A stretch of DNA of 64,000 nucleotides from Phyllobacterium zundukense. GTDB lineage: Bacteria; Pseudomonadota; Alphaproteobacteria; Rhizobiales; Rhizobiaceae. The translations under genes were made by a program, and so were the position numbers. Below are positions 33,742 through 43,949 of this stretch, one piece after another. The first letter of the stretch is position 1; each line of letters starts with the position of its first letter. Below the pieces are notes generated by a model that saw only the letters and a list, made by a program, of their open reading frames with translations, did not search any database and was not told the DNA's origin. The stretch is from assembly GCF_025452195.1 (NCBI RefSeq), contig NZ_CP104969.1, positions 328,001 through 392,000 on the forward strand, read 5' to 3'.

Positions 33742-34230
33742 TCAGAAGTCGACACGCGGCGTATCCGGCATCGGATTATCAAAAAGCATCCAGAACGAAA
33801 CGCCGTGAGCCTCCTCATACCAGGCCTCGAAGCGCTCAAGCGCATCATCGATGCCTGACGTTTCGCCAGGCATCTCCGCCCCGCCCGAAGCACGATGAAG
33901 CGCAATGACCACTGGCGCAAAATGCGTAAGGATTGCATCCCGCGCTTCACTTTCCGACGACCAGCCCAGCCTCGTTCGCAACAGCGCAAGCGCGCACGCG
34001 ACGGCGATTTCCTCACCGCTCCGCTCGGCCGGATCACTATCGTCCCCCATTTGCGGCTTTGCCGCCTCGGCGACAGACCGCATCAGGTTCATCCGGCGAA
34101 AGGCGAAAGCACGTTCGCGCTCGAGTGCCGCTATGCGGATTACCACCTCCCGCCGATAGGCGGTCTCGGCCGATTGCGCCTTGTCGGCAGCTTGCTGCAG
34201 CCGCTCGATATAGGTGGTTACCGTCGTCAT
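33742..34230 (-). CDS. Protein of unknown function co-translated with selB
   Basis: 162 residues. The first 60 are helical and probably coiled coil (TYIERLQQAADKAQSAETAYRREVVIRIAALERERAFAFRRMNLMRSV). The rest is acidic and helical, ending EAWYEEAHGVSFWMLFDNPMPDTPRVDF. I do not recognise a family. The ATG overlaps the selB stop (ATGA at 34230-34227), a classical coupling, so the protein may assist selenoprotein or formate dehydrogenase synthesis. No signal peptide or membrane segment is seen. Confidence 0.7.
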   Translation of the reverse strand: MTTVTTYIERLQQAADKAQSAETAYRREVVIRIAALERERAFAFRRMNLMRSVAEAAKPQMGDDSDPAERSGEEIAVACALALLRTRLGWSSESEARDAILTHFAPVVIALHRASGGAEMPGETSGIDDALERFEAWYEEAHGVSFWMLFDNPMPDTPRVDF

Positions 34231-36311
34231 CGGGCGCTCCCGGAGTGGCCGGGCGATGGCGGAAGAGAGTGGGAGTCGAACCCACCAAAGACCGTCTCTC
34301 GGCCCCTCCCGGATTTGAAGTCCGGACGCCCCACCGGGGACGATTCTCCTCCAGAAACAGTATTTTCGCCGGTCACACCCTCTGTTGGATTCGCGAAGAG
34401 ATCCAGACGGTTCCGGTTAACGCGGCGAAGGTCACCACGGCGCAATGTGATGCTATGATGATCGAAGAAATCAAGGATCTGGATTGCAACCTTGCGGCCA
34501 TTTTCGACCCGGTCGCGAAATTGCGCGGCGGTAAACCAGCCTTCATCGGAAGCTGCGCTGATCTCGACGATAATGGCAACCATTTCCGCGACCGTGCCTC
34601 GCAGGAAGAAGTGGTCGTGCGCCACCTCATGCACCTTACCAATGCGGCTGCTCAGCTTCAGTAGTCGGCGCACCTGCGGCTCCGGCACAGCAAACAGCGC
34701 GGCGATATCGCGGACGCGCGGCGGACGGAATCGTTCGGCTCCGCCAAGTAGCGGCTCGATCGCATTCCACAGTCGCTCATCAGCCGGGGCCATCGTCACT
34801 TCGTGACCGGAAAGCCGGACCCAGGCTCCTTCCAGTGCGATCTCCCCGCCGCGGGCAAGACTATGCAAGGCTGAACGGAACGCAGGCACTGGCAGGCGCA
34901 AGGCAAGCTGGGTCCGCAGCCGTTCAATGCCGATCCCCGACAAATCCGGATTGTCGGCATGGAAAGTTTCCAGCCGGTCCAGAATATCCCGCTGGAATTT
35001 CTTCCACTGCCCAAACGATATGGCGACAACCGCAGCATCAACAGGCAACTGCACCGCGCCCATCAATTCTACCAGCGCATTGACGTCTTCCATCACCAAG
35101 GCCCTGTCACGCGCAAACGCCGTAATGTCCAGATAAAATGGCGGCACTGCAAGCAAGGCTTCCAACGCCCGATCCGGCTCGATCAATTCGTGCGCATCGA
35201 GCTGTGCTCTTCGCTCCGGAGTGCGGCGTTTGCGGGCCGGAGCACGCAAATCAAGGAAGCGGCCGCCACCAATCGTGCGGCGGGCAGACGTGTCGCGGAT
35301 GACGTAACGATCGCCAACCGCTGCAGCGATCGACCGGTCAAGCACAAGTTGAACACGGGTGCGCGTGCCGGGAGCAACCGGTTCATCGGCCAGCAATGCG
35401 ATGCGAGCGCCTGTCTCGGTCGACGCGTGATGCAACCGCACCGGGAACCAGTGACCGATCGGCTTGCGCTCAGAACCAAGCACACGCAATGTCGCGTCAA
35501 TCCGGCTCGTCGGCGCGTGCAGGCTGGCGTCAAGCACCACGTCGCCGCGATTGATCGCTGCCTTCGTGATGTCCGCGCCGACAAGATTGAGAGCACAGCG
35601 ATCACCAGCTCGGCCAACTTCACTCGGCCGGTTCTGTGCATGGATTGAACGGATGCGGGCGGAAAGGCCAGACGGGCTCACCATCACATGATCATCGACG
35701 GCAATCGTTCCCGAAAGGACAGTTCCGGTTACAACGGTGCCCGCCCCCTGGATTGTGAATGAACGATCGACCGCCAGCCGGAAGCGGCCAGTTGTGCGGC
35801 GACGGGCAAACCTGCGTGCAGCGTCAATGATTTCATCGCGCAATGCCGCGATGCCGCGATCCGAAACCGTTGAAACGGCAATGATCGGGGCATCGCGAAG
35901 CGCCGTTCCGGCAAATTCATTTCGTATTTCGATTTCAACCTCGGTGAGCCGTTCTTCCTGCACCAGATCCGCCTTGGTGAGAGCAACGACACCGCGTTCG
36001 ATACCGAGCAAATCGATGATGGCGAGGTGTTCCCGTGTTTGCGGCATTACCCCGTCATCGGCAGCAACGACCAGCAGGGCAAAATCGATGCCGCTGGCGC
36101 CGGCAAGCATGGTGTGGATGAACTTCTCGTGTCCTGGCACATCGACGAAGCCGAGTATCTCTGCCCCTTCCACGGGCATATAGGCAAAGCCGAGATCGAT
36201 CGAAATACCGCGGGCCTTTTCCTCTTTCAACCGGTCGGTGTCGACATTGGTCAGCGCCTTGACCAGCGATGTCTTGCCGTGATCGATATGCCCTGCGGTA
36301 CCGACGATCAT
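34227..36311 (-). CDS. selB: Selenocysteine-specific translation elongation factor SelB, frame running through selC
   Basis: SelB carries Sec-tRNA to the ribosome at UGA codons marked by a SECIS hairpin. GTPase motifs are at the N-terminus: [36 protein letters not shown]-Tu-like beta domains follow, and C-terminal winged helices (about 480-640) bind the SECIS. I chose ATG 36311 because it overlaps the selA stop (ATGA) and leads directly into [12 protein letters not shown]. The length is 694 residues. The last 40 or so residues (from [14 protein letters not shown]) are encoded by the tRNA-Sec gene on the same strand, so the natural fold ends near NRNRLDLF. The stop couples to the next gene. 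Confidence 0.92.
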   Translation of the reverse strand: MIVGTAGHIDHGKTSLVKALTNVDTDRLKEEKARGISIDLGFAYMPVEGAEILGFVDVPGHEKFIHTMLAGASGIDFALLVVAADDGVMPQTREHLAIIDLLGIERGVVALTKADLVQEERLTEVEIEIRNEFAGTALRDAPIIAVSTVSDRGIAALRDEIIDAARRFARRRTTGRFRLAVDRSFTIQGAGTVVTGTVLSGTIAVDDHVMVSPSGLSARIRSIHAQNRPSEVGRAGDRCALNLVGADITKAAINRGDVVLDASLHAPTSRIDATLRVLGSERKPIGHWFPVRLHHASTETGARIALLADEPVAPGTRTRVQLVLDRSIAAAVGDRYVIRDTSARRTIGGGRFLDLRAPARKRRTPERRAQLDAHELIEPDRALEALLAVPPFYLDITAFARDRALVMEDVNALVELMGAVQLPVDAAVVAISFGQWKKFQRDILDRLETFHADNPDLSGIGIERLRTQLALRLPVPAFRSALHSLARGGEIALEGAWVRLSGHEVTMAPADERLWNAIEPLLGGAERFRPPRVRDIAALFAVPEPQVRRLLKLSSRIGKVHEVAHDHFFLRGTVAEMVAIIVEISAASDEGWFTAAQFRDRVENGRKVAIQILDFFDHHSITLRRGDLRRVNRNRLDLFANPTEGVTGENTVSGGESSPVGRPDFKSGRGRETVFGGFDSHSLPPSPGHSGSAR
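34257..34352 (-). tRNA. selC: tRNA-Sec (selC), anticodon TCA, inside the 3' end of selB
   Basis: 96 nt including encoded CCA. The acceptor stem is 8 bp (GGAGGAGA pairs with TCTCTTCC, one G-U), as bacterial tRNA-Sec needs. The anticodon stem-loop is CCGGA-CTTCAAA-TCCGG with TCA to read UGA. The T arm is GTGGG-TTCGACT-CCCAC and the discriminator is G. The long variable arm sits between. It lies on the same strand as selB and within its reading frame, so it must be processed from, or transcribed independently of, the selB message. Confidence 0.93.
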
Positions 36312-37759
36312 GGCTTGCCCACCTTGTCGATTTCCGGCCCCGTCGCGACACTCCACTTGCCCATATCAAAATTTGCGATACCGGCAATATTGTCCGCAAA
36401 ACCCGCCTCGTCCTCAAGGCAGCGCAAATCCAGCACCAGCGCCCCCCGCTCGATACGGCCGATGACCGGCATCGGAAGCCGCCTGAGTCCAGCTGCGAGT
36501 GCAGCGAGCATGCTTCCACTGCCCTCGACCGGCGTCAGGGCCAAGCCGGCGCTCGGCACGGTGGAAAGCGGCAGGGCGCCCGACCCGATCTGGCTTTCGC
36601 ATGCAATAACGGCAACGCTGAAAGCGCCTTTCAGCGCATGCTGCACTATGGGCGCCAATCGCTGCGCCTGCGCGTCAATGGCGTCCTGTGAACGGGTAAG
36701 CAGCCGCATGGTGGGCAAGCGCTCGCTCAGGCGATCCGGATCGCGATAGAGCTGCAATGTCGCTATCAGCGCCGCAAGGCGGATTTTGTCGACACGCAGC
36801 GCCCGTTTCATCGGGTTCTTGTTGATCGTCTCGATGAGTGACTTGCGCCCGACGATGAACCCGGCTTGCGGGCCGCCCAGCAGCTTGTCACCGGAAAAGG
36901 TCACGATGTCCGCACCCTCGGCGATCGCTTCGCGCACGGTCGGCTCGTGCGCAAGCCCGAAACGCGTGAGATCCGTCAGCGTGCCGGAACCAAGATCATT
37001 GACCAGGGGAATGTCCTTGCTGCGGGCGATGCCAGCCAGTTCGCGCGCACCCACCGCCTTGGTGAAGCCCTCGATGCGATAGTTGGAGGTATGGACTTTC
37101 AGTATCAGACCCGTATCGGGACCGATGGCATCGCGATAATCCCGGGCATGGGTGCGGTTCGTGGTACCGACCTCGACAAGACGCGTACCGGCGCGCGCCA
37201 TTATGTCGGGCATGCGAAAAGCCCCGCCGATTTCAATCAGCTCACCGCGCGAGACGATGGCCTCCCTGCCCGCCGCCAGGCTGTTCAGGACCAGAAGCAC
37301 AGCCGCCGCATTGTTGTTGACAATGGTCGCCTCTTCCGCCCCGGTGAGTTCGCAGATCAGGGAACGCAGATGATCATCGCGTTCGCCGCGCTTGCCACTC
37401 TCAAGATCGAATTCGAGTGCAACGGCCTCGCGCATGGCCGCCGTTGCAGCTTCGATTGCCGCTTGCGCAAGCAATGCACGACCGAGATTCGTGTGCAGTA
37501 CGGTACCCGTCAGATTGAACAGTGGCCGGAGCGATGAATTGTCAGCCGCCTCGAGGCTGGCCAACGCGGCAGCCAAGATGGTTTCGCCGGAGGGAGCGTT
37601 ATGGCCACTACGCACCTCAGTACGTGTCTCCACCAATGCGCTCCGCAAGGCTTCAGTGAAAGCCGGACGGCCAAAACGTTCGATTATACGAGTGGCCGAT
37701 GCCAACTTCAGCAGCTGGTCCACCGAAGGAATACGGCGCAAGCTGGCATTGCTGTCCAT
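36308..37759 (-). CDS. selA: L-seryl-tRNA(Sec) selenium transferase SelA
   Basis: Converts Ser-tRNA-Sec to Sec-tRNA-Sec using selenophosphate and PLP. 483 residues, from ATG 37759 (AGGAGG 5 nt upstream; a GTG at 37765 is too close to that site). It shows [69 protein letters not shown] and the PLP lysine in [19 protein letters not shown]. The stop overlaps the selB start (ATGA). It follows fdhE by 9 bp, so all lie in one long leftward operon with formate dehydrogenase. Confidence 0.95.
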   Translation of the reverse strand: MDSNASLRRIPSVDQLLKLASATRIIERFGRPAFTEALRSALVETRTEVRSGHNAPSGETILAAALASLEAADNSSLRPLFNLTGTVLHTNLGRALLAQAAIEAATAAMREAVALEFDLESGKRGERDDHLRSLICELTGAEEATIVNNNAAAVLLVLNSLAAGREAIVSRGELIEIGGAFRMPDIMARAGTRLVEVGTTNRTHARDYRDAIGPDTGLILKVHTSNYRIEGFTKAVGARELAGIARSKDIPLVNDLGSGTLTDLTRFGLAHEPTVREAIAEGADIVTFSGDKLLGGPQAGFIVGRKSLIETINKNPMKRALRVDKIRLAALIATLQLYRDPDRLSERLPTMRLLTRSQDAIDAQAQRLAPIVQHALKGAFSVAVIACESQIGSGALPLSTVPSAGLALTPVEGSGSMLAALAAGLRRLPMPVIGRIERGALVLDLRCLEDEAGFADNIAGIANFDMGKWSVATGPEIDKVGKP

Positions 37760-37768
37760 TTCCACCTC

Positions 37769-38686
37769 CTAAAAACCGGCCAACAGCGGGGAAAACCCGC
37801 CGCGGTGGTAAGGCCCATCCCGCATCAGGAGATCAAGGTCGAGGCTCGCCACATCATCGGCAGCGGGATCGGCCGCGGGCTCCCTGTCCTGATACATTGT
37901 CTTCGACCAGCCATGGCATTCATCGCAGGTCTCGGCCTTGACGATCCCGCCTTGTCCGTCGATCTCCTGATAGCCGATCCCCTTGGTGGAACCGCACAGC
38001 ACGCATTTGACCCGGACATAGTGCCAGAGCGTGCCGCACAGGGAACATGAGCAAAACCGCGCGCCATGTGAACCCGGCCAGCCGACGACCATCGATGACA
38101 TTGGCGCGCCGCCACAGACAGGGCAAACGCCATCGGCCACTGGCGCCAGCGCGGCCACATCAAGAACGGATGCAAGACGGGCGAAATATACCTGTAGCCC
38201 CGCCCATACAAAAACATGCTCGGCAATCGCGTCGCCGGGCAATGTGTTGGAGAATACGGTCTGCGTCATGGCAAGACGTTCGGCAGGATCGGCTGCTGTC
38301 ACGCGAGCCAGCGCCTTGGCCGCGGCAACCGGCTTCTCGATAGTGGCAACCGCAGCGAACAGACGATCGAATAGAGTGCCAATCGCCTGATCGCCCTCTA
38401 TCAGGCTCCGGTCGAGCGGCGGCATTTCGAACTCGCGTGCACGCGCGATCGTTTCCGCGCCGGGGCTTTCCGGCAGGGGCAGATCCGACTGGATATCGTT
38501 TTGGGCTTGGGAAAGCTCTGCAAGGAAATTCAGATAGGGTGCCAGATTGCTCGTTTCAGCCAATTGGTGCAGACGCTTCGATCTTGCGGAAAAAAGCAAA
38601 GCGGGATCAGGCAGGCGTGCAAAGGGCGGTGACGCAATATTCCCAATCGCTGTTGGATCCGGTACGACCACGCTTTTGCGACTCAT
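37769..38686 (-). CDS. fdhE: Formate dehydrogenase accessory protein FdhE
   Basis: 305 residues. The C-terminal half holds the iron/zinc-type Cys pairs of FdhE: GVCPVCGGAPMSSMV, ARFCSCSLCGTLWHYVRVKCVLCGSTKGIGYQEIDG and AETCDECHGW. FdhE is needed for the activity of membrane-bound, respiratory formate dehydrogenases and acts in the cytoplasm. Four CxxC pairs are visible. It sits between the fdo structural genes and selA, a common arrangement. Confidence 0.93.
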   Translation of the reverse strand: MSRKSVVVPDPTAIGNIASPPFARLPDPALLFSARSKRLHQLAETSNLAPYLNFLAELSQAQNDIQSDLPLPESPGAETIARAREFEMPPLDRSLIEGDQAIGTLFDRLFAAVATIEKPVAAAKALARVTAADPAERLAMTQTVFSNTLPGDAIAEHVFVWAGLQVYFARLASVLDVAALAPVADGVCPVCGGAPMSSMVVGWPGSHGARFCSCSLCGTLWHYVRVKCVLCGSTKGIGYQEIDGQGGIVKAETCDECHGWSKTMYQDREPAADPAADDVASLDLDLLMRDGPYHRGGFSPLLAGF

Positions 38687-38738
38687 CTAACTCCCTCACG
38701 AACCCGCCGGGCCACGTGGACCGATGTTGAACACCCTG

Positions 38739-39434
38739 TTATTCGGCCGGCGTCGATTTGCCTTTTGATGCTTTGCCGACCAGCTCACGCAACCATTTGC
38801 GATGATGCCTCCACGCCCAGCCGCCAGTCACGGAACCGCGCGTCATGGCCCTTATGGTACCGCGTACCCAGATCGCTGCATAGACATGGATGATCCAGAC
38901 ACTGATCGCACAAACAGCCGCAATCGCGTGAATGAGCACAGCCCATCTTTTCTGCTCGATTGTGGTGAACACGGAGAAATACTGATCCCAGATTATCAGA
39001 CCCGTTGTAATCAGCACTATGATCAGAGCCGACATCGACCAGAAGACAAATTTCTGTCCGGCATTGTACTTACCGACGTCCGGCAAGCGTTCTTCATGTC
39101 CCGTCAGCACATCCCGGAGCCGCGCAAGCCAGGTGCCATCCTCACGCTTCCAGAGATTGGCTTTCCAAAAGCGGAGAAACAGACCGAAAAAGCTGAAAAA
39201 CAGGAGAACACCGATCCACGGATGAATGACCCGCGTCAATGGGCCGCCACCAAAGAGCCCTGTCAGGAAAAAGAGGCTGGGATGGAACAAGGCAAGGCCG
39301 GACAACGCCAGGAGCACAAGGCTAACCGCCGTGATCCAATGATTGACGCGCGCACCCGCCGTATACCGGTCGACGATAACAGGCTTGCCCGGGTGCACGC
39401 TATCGCCCTTCTCCACGTCATATTCCGTGCTCAT
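38739..39434 (-). CDS. fdoI: Formate dehydrogenase cytochrome b556 subunit (gamma)
   Basis: 231 residues, four membrane helices. It matches the FdnI/FdoI family: [30 protein letters not shown] (first heme His), [51 protein letters not shown] and [24 protein letters not shown] (further heme His). It passes electrons from the iron-sulfur subunit to quinone and anchors the complex. The start overlaps fdoH by 4 bp (ATGA). Confidence 0.94.
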   Translation of the reverse strand: MSTEYDVEKGDSVHPGKPVIVDRYTAGARVNHWITAVSLVLLALSGLALFHPSLFFLTGLFGGGPLTRVIHPWIGVLLFFSFFGLFLRFWKANLWKREDGTWLARLRDVLTGHEERLPDVGKYNAGQKFVFWSMSALIIVLITTGLIIWDQYFSVFTTIEQKRWAVLIHAIAAVCAISVWIIHVYAAIWVRGTIRAMTRGSVTGGWAWRHHRKWLRELVGKASKGKSTPAE

Positions 39435-40375
39435 GGGCGAGGTTCCTCTCCGGTCAGCTTTTCAGCGGCCTCTTCGTCCTCTTCGGAAACCCGGTTCGGA
39501 CCAGTGACCAGATAGTGCATGAAGCCGGCTGCAGCAGCAAAACCGACCACAGCGAGCCCGGCATATTTCGTGACACCCTTCCATGCCTCGACGATCGGGC
39601 TAATCTTCGGATTGTTTGGCAGGTCGGCGTAAATCTCGGGCTTGTCCGCATGATGCAGCACATACATGACATGCGTGCCGCCAACGCCCGGCGGATCGTA
39701 AAGTCCCGCATTGGCAAACCCGCGCGATTTCAAATCGGTGATGCGCCCTGCCGCGTGCTCTTTCATCTCATCCTTTGTCCCGAACACGATCGCTTGCGTC
39801 GGACAGGCCTTGGCACAGGCCGGTCCCTGCCCGACGGCGATGCGGTCGGAGCAGAGCGTGCATTTGTAAGCAGTATGATCGACCTGTGAGATGCGCGGAA
39901 TATTGAATGGGCATCCCTTGATGCAATAGCCGCAGCCGATGCAGTTCTCGTGGATGAAATCGACAATGCCATTCGAGTATTGCACGATGGCACCGGGCGC
40001 CGGGCAAGCCTTGAGGCAGCCCGGATCCTCGCAATGCATGCAGCCATCCTTGCGGATGAGCCACTCGAGATTATTCGTTTCCGGGTTCTCCCACTCGGTG
40101 AACCGCATCAGCGTAAACATATCCGGCGTCAGGTCATGCGGGTTGTCGTAGACGCCGGTATTGATTCCGATTTCCGGATGCGTGTCGTTCCACTCGATGC
40201 AGGCCGACTGGCAGGCCTTGCAGCCGATGCACTTGGAGACATCGATGAGCTTTGCCACCTCCGTCTGCCGTTGCGCGGGCGGCGACACGTTTGACGCCGA
40301 CCGGCGGATCAAATCCTGATCGCCGAACTTCAGGGGCTCAGGCCGGGTAGTGGGGTTTGGAACAGGCGGGAACAT
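39431..40375 (-). CDS. fdoH: Formate dehydrogenase iron-sulfur subunit (beta)
   Basis: 314 residues. Four ferredoxin-type Cys clusters are seen: [52 protein letters not shown] and [25 protein letters not shown], each able to hold a 4Fe-4S centre. A single membrane helix near the C-terminus ([19 protein letters not shown]) anchors it. It links the catalytic subunit to the cytochrome b. It follows fdoG after 9 bp and overlaps fdoI by 4 bp. Confidence 0.95.
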   Translation of the reverse strand: MFPPVPNPTTRPEPLKFGDQDLIRRSASNVSPPAQRQTEVAKLIDVSKCIGCKACQSACIEWNDTHPEIGINTGVYDNPHDLTPDMFTLMRFTEWENPETNNLEWLIRKDGCMHCEDPGCLKACPAPGAIVQYSNGIVDFIHENCIGCGYCIKGCPFNIPRISQVDHTAYKCTLCSDRIAVGQGPACAKACPTQAIVFGTKDEMKEHAAGRITDLKSRGFANAGLYDPPGVGGTHVMYVLHHADKPEIYADLPNNPKISPIVEAWKGVTKYAGLAVVGFAAAAGFMHYLVTGPNRVSEEDEEAAEKLTGEEPRP

Positions 40376-40384
40376 CGTAACCTC

Positions 40385-43300
40385 CTATGCCACCGGCCCG
40401 GCGATGGGCTCGATATTGACCAGGAACGCCTTATATTCAGGCGTCTCGATATTGGCGTCACCAACGAAAGGCGTGAGCGAGTTTGGACCAAAGCCCTTCT
40501 TCGCGGCCCCCGTGAAACCCCAGTGCAGCGGGATACCCACCACATGAACCGGCTTGCCGTCGCAGATCAAAGGTTTGATCCGCTTCGTGACGACCGCCTT
40601 GGCCTTGATCGATCCGCGCTTGGACCACACGCGTACCCAGCCACCTTTGACGATGCCTTTCTCCTTCGCGAGTTCTTCCGATATCTCGACGAAGAATTCC
40701 GGCTGCAGGACGGCATTCACCCAGACATGCTTGGTCCAGTAGTGGAAGTGTTCGGTAAGACGGTAGGACGTTGCCGCATAAGGAAACTCCTGCGACGCGG
40801 GTTCGGCAAACTGCGCGAAATCGCCCTTGAACACCCGCGCCGCCGGATTGCCGCGGACCTTCGGAGCGATGAGGTTTGTGACCGGCGACTCGAACGGTTC
40901 GTAATGAGCCGGGAACGGTCCATCGCGCATCATGCCCCGTACGAAGAGGCGCGACACGCCCTCCGCATTCATGATGAACGGACGGACGTCCTGCGGCTTG
41001 GCTGTCGGCGCAATATCCGGCACGTCGTAGCCCGACCATTTCTGACCGTCCCACTCGATCAGCTTGCGGCTGGGGTCCCAGGCCTTGCCATTCAGGTCCG
41101 CCGAAGCTCGATTGTAGAGGATGCGGCGGTTGACGGGCCACGAAAATGCCCATTTCGAGTAAGCTCCGGTCTCATCGGGGTCCGACGTATCGCGCCGGGC
41201 CATGTTGTTGCCATTCTCGTTGAAGCAGCCGGAATAAATCCAGCATCCGCTCGTCGTGGAGCCGTCATCACGCAACGCGGCGAAGCTTGGCACCAGCTTG
41301 CCGGCTTCAACGACCACTTTGGTGGGATCCGTCGGATCCATCACCGGGGCCAGCGCCTTGCCGTTCAGTTCCTTGGCAAGTTCTTCGGCAGTCGGCTCGC
41401 CCGGATCGGCATAGGACCAGTCGAGGTTGACGATCGGATCGGGGAACGCTCCACCCTCCTTGCGGTAAAGGTCCCGGAGACGCGTGTAGATCTGCGCCAT
41501 GATCCAGTTATCCGTCTTGGCTTCACCGGGAGCAGTACCGCCGGGCCAATGCCACTGCAGCCAACGCCCGGAATTGGTGAGCGAGCCCTCGTCTTCAGCA
41601 AAGCAGGTCGAAGGCAGTTGATAGACCTCCGTCTGGATTTGCGAAGAATCGACATCGTTGAACTCGCCGTGATTTTCCCAGAACCGCGATGTTTCCGTGT
41701 CCAGGGGGTCCATCGTCACGAGGAACTTGAGCTTCGACAGCGATGCGGTCAGCTTCGTTCTGTTTGGAGCAGCGAGCAGAGGATTGAACCCCTGGCAGAT
41801 GTATCCGGTCATCTTGCCCTGGTTCATGAGTTCGAAAGCGCGCAGCACATCGTAGCCAGGCACATCGAGCTTGGGCAGCCAGTCATAAGCGAAATGGTTT
41901 TCCGGCGTCGCCGCCGGACCCCACATCGACTTGAGAAAACTGACGAAGAACTTTTTGTAGTTCTGCCAGTAGCTCATCTGGTTTGGCCGGAGCGGCTTGA
42001 AGCCGCGTGTCGACATGTACGTGTCGAAATCAACCTCTTTCTCGGTTGGCAGCGTCATGTAGCCCGGAAGCAGGTTCGACATCAGGCCTACATCGGTCAG
42101 CCCCTGGATATTGGAGTGCCCGCGCAACGCGTTCATGCCGCCACCACGTACGCCAATATTGCCGAGGATGAGTTGTAGCATCGCCATCGAGCGGATGTTC
42201 TGCGAACCCTTCGAATGCTGGGTCCAGCCAAGCGCATACATGGACGTCATCGTCTTGGTCGGCGTTGAGCATTCCGAGATCATCTCGGCCACCTTGAGAA
42301 ACTTCTCCTTGGGTGTGCCGCAGATGCGCTCGACCATTTCGGGCGTATAGACAGAGACATGCGCCTTCAACAGGTTCCACACGCAACGTGGATGCGTCAG
42401 CGTGTCATCGACGACAGCGTAACCGTCATCGCCGATTACATAATCCCAACTCGACTTGTCGTAGTCGCGCTTTGTCTCATCGTAACCGGTAAACAGGCCG
42501 TCGCTGTATTCGAAACCGTCCTTGACGATGAAGGCGGCGTTGGTGAATGCCTTCAGATAATCCCATTGCACCTTGTCGTTCTGGATACAGTAATTCATCA
42601 CGCCAAGCAGGAAGGCTATGTCCGATCCCTGACGGATGGGCGCGTACACGTCGGCAACCGACGCAGAGCGGGTGAAACGGGGATCGACCACGATAAGCTT
42701 GGCACCACGGTTGGCCTTTGCCTCCGTGACCCATTTGAAACCGCAAGGATGCGCTTCGGCGGCATTGCCACCCATGATGACGACAAGATCCGTATTCCTG
42801 ATATCGGTCCAGGAATTGGTCATTGCACCACGGCCAAATGTTGGGCCCAAACTGGACACCGTTGGGCCGTGTCAGACACGTGCCTGGTTATCGAATACCA
42901 GCATTCCGGCGCTGCGCACGACCTTATAGGTGGCAAACGCTGTTTCGTTCGTTGTTGCCGAGGCGGCCAGGAAGCCGGTCGTCGTCCATCGATTGACGGT
43001 CACGCCGTCATTGTTCTTCTGGACAAAATTACCGTCGCGATCGTCCTTCATCAACCGGGCGATGCGATCGAGCGCGTCGTTCCAGGAGATGCGTTCGAAC
43101 TTGTCCGAGCCGGGCTTGCGGACCATCGGATATTTCAGGCGTGTCTCGGCCTTGACGAAGTCGAGCAGGGCCGAGCCTTTCGGGCACAGCGTTCCACGAT
43201 TTGTCGGATGGTCGGTATCGCCCTCGATATGGACGATCTCGGCCTTTTCGCCCTTTTTCAGGTCGCCCTTCGAGTACATGATGATACCGCACGCAACCGA

Positions 43301-43471
43301 GCAGTAGGGACAGGTGTTCCGGGTTTCGGTGGTGTTTACGAGTTTGAAAGCGCGGATCGCTTCGGCATGTGCGGCTTCGATCTGACCAAAGCCAAAGGCG
43401 CCAAGCGCCGTACCCGCAACACCCGCGCCGGTCGCCGCAAGAAACTGGCGCCGCGAGAGTTCCATGTTCAT
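40385..43471 (-). CDS. fdoG: Selenocysteine-containing formate dehydrogenase major subunit (alpha), TGA-decoded
   Basis: 1028 residues if the in-frame TGA at 42874-42872 is read as selenocysteine (Sec200). It oxidises formate to CO2 in the periplasm with a molybdopterin cofactor. Seen: twin-arginine signal MNMELSRRQFLAATGAGVAG, the 4Fe-4S motif TCPYCSVACGIIMYSKG, then FDNQARV-U-HGPTVSSLGPTFGRGAMTN, the standard Sec context of FdnG/FdoG. A hairpin starts 3 nt after the TGA. The rest reads through to the stop at 40385 without breaks. Automatic callers will split it in two at the TGA. selA, selB, selC and selD in the same region supply the decoding machinery. Confidence 0.96.
42844..42868 (-). 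promoter_or_regulatory. Bacterial SECIS hairpin in fdoG
   Basis: On the minus strand GGCCCAA and TTGGGCC form a perfect 7-bp stem around an 11-nt loop (CGGTGTCCAGT). It begins 3 nt downstream of the Sec TGA, the expected placement for SelB binding. Confidence 0.8.
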
Positions 43472-43949
43472 AGCATGTTATCTCCCTTAAAACCGGCTGT
43501 GCAAACAAAGCATGCCGGAGATCAGATACAAACTATCGGCATTTCGGATAAAATCTTACCGGACCACATTTTATTGTCAAATCAATAAGAAGCGATCAAA
43601 CATGAATGTAATAATCAAATTAAAATCCGCGGTGTGGCCGACCCGGCGAACGTCGCCTGTATTATAATATTGATCGCCTTTTACTGCGCAATTCCCGGAC
43701 ACGCCAACCTACGCAATGACGAATTGACGTTCGGCCTCAAATGGACAAGAATAAAGCCGTGAGCTTACTTGTCGCTCCCGAGTTTCGGGGCAGTCGTCAC
43801 GGTGCTTCCAACGCCGAATGCTCCCGGGAAACGGCGGGCTTTTTCTGGTGCGTGCACACCTGTCTCTCGCAAAACTCGCAAAACTTTCATCACCTGCATT
43901 CCAGCTGTCGGCCAATCCCGTTGATGTCATTAAATCAGGAGGGCATGAA
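43472..43949. promoter_or_regulatory. Divergent intergenic region between fdoG and the transglutaminase-like gene
   Basis: 478 bp, AT-rich in its left part (43500-43680). It must hold the start of the long fdo-sel operon (leftward) and of the transglutaminase-selD pair (rightward). I looked for an FNR/FixK box (TTGAT-N4-ATCAA) and found only partial matches near 43574. No gene was supported; short frames at 43741 and 43818 are unlikely. Confidence 0.45.

Noticed and set aside
40523..42178. 551-residue open frame on the plus strand opposite fdoG
   Set aside because: Antisense shadow of a GC-rich gene; fdoG on the other strand has full family motifs, and this frame has no recognisable domain.
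42859..42874. TGA in fdoG as a nonsense mutation with two separate genes
   Set aside because: The context is the conserved Sec site, a hairpin follows, and the complete Sec machinery is adjacent.
42359..43588. 409-residue plus-strand frame opposite the 5' end of fdoG
   Set aside because: Antisense shadow with no domain or ribosome site; the Tat signal, 4Fe-4S motif and Sec codon of fdoG are on the other strand.
43570..43590. FNR/FixK-type box before fdoG
   Set aside because: Only a partial TTG...ATCAA match with wrong spacing.
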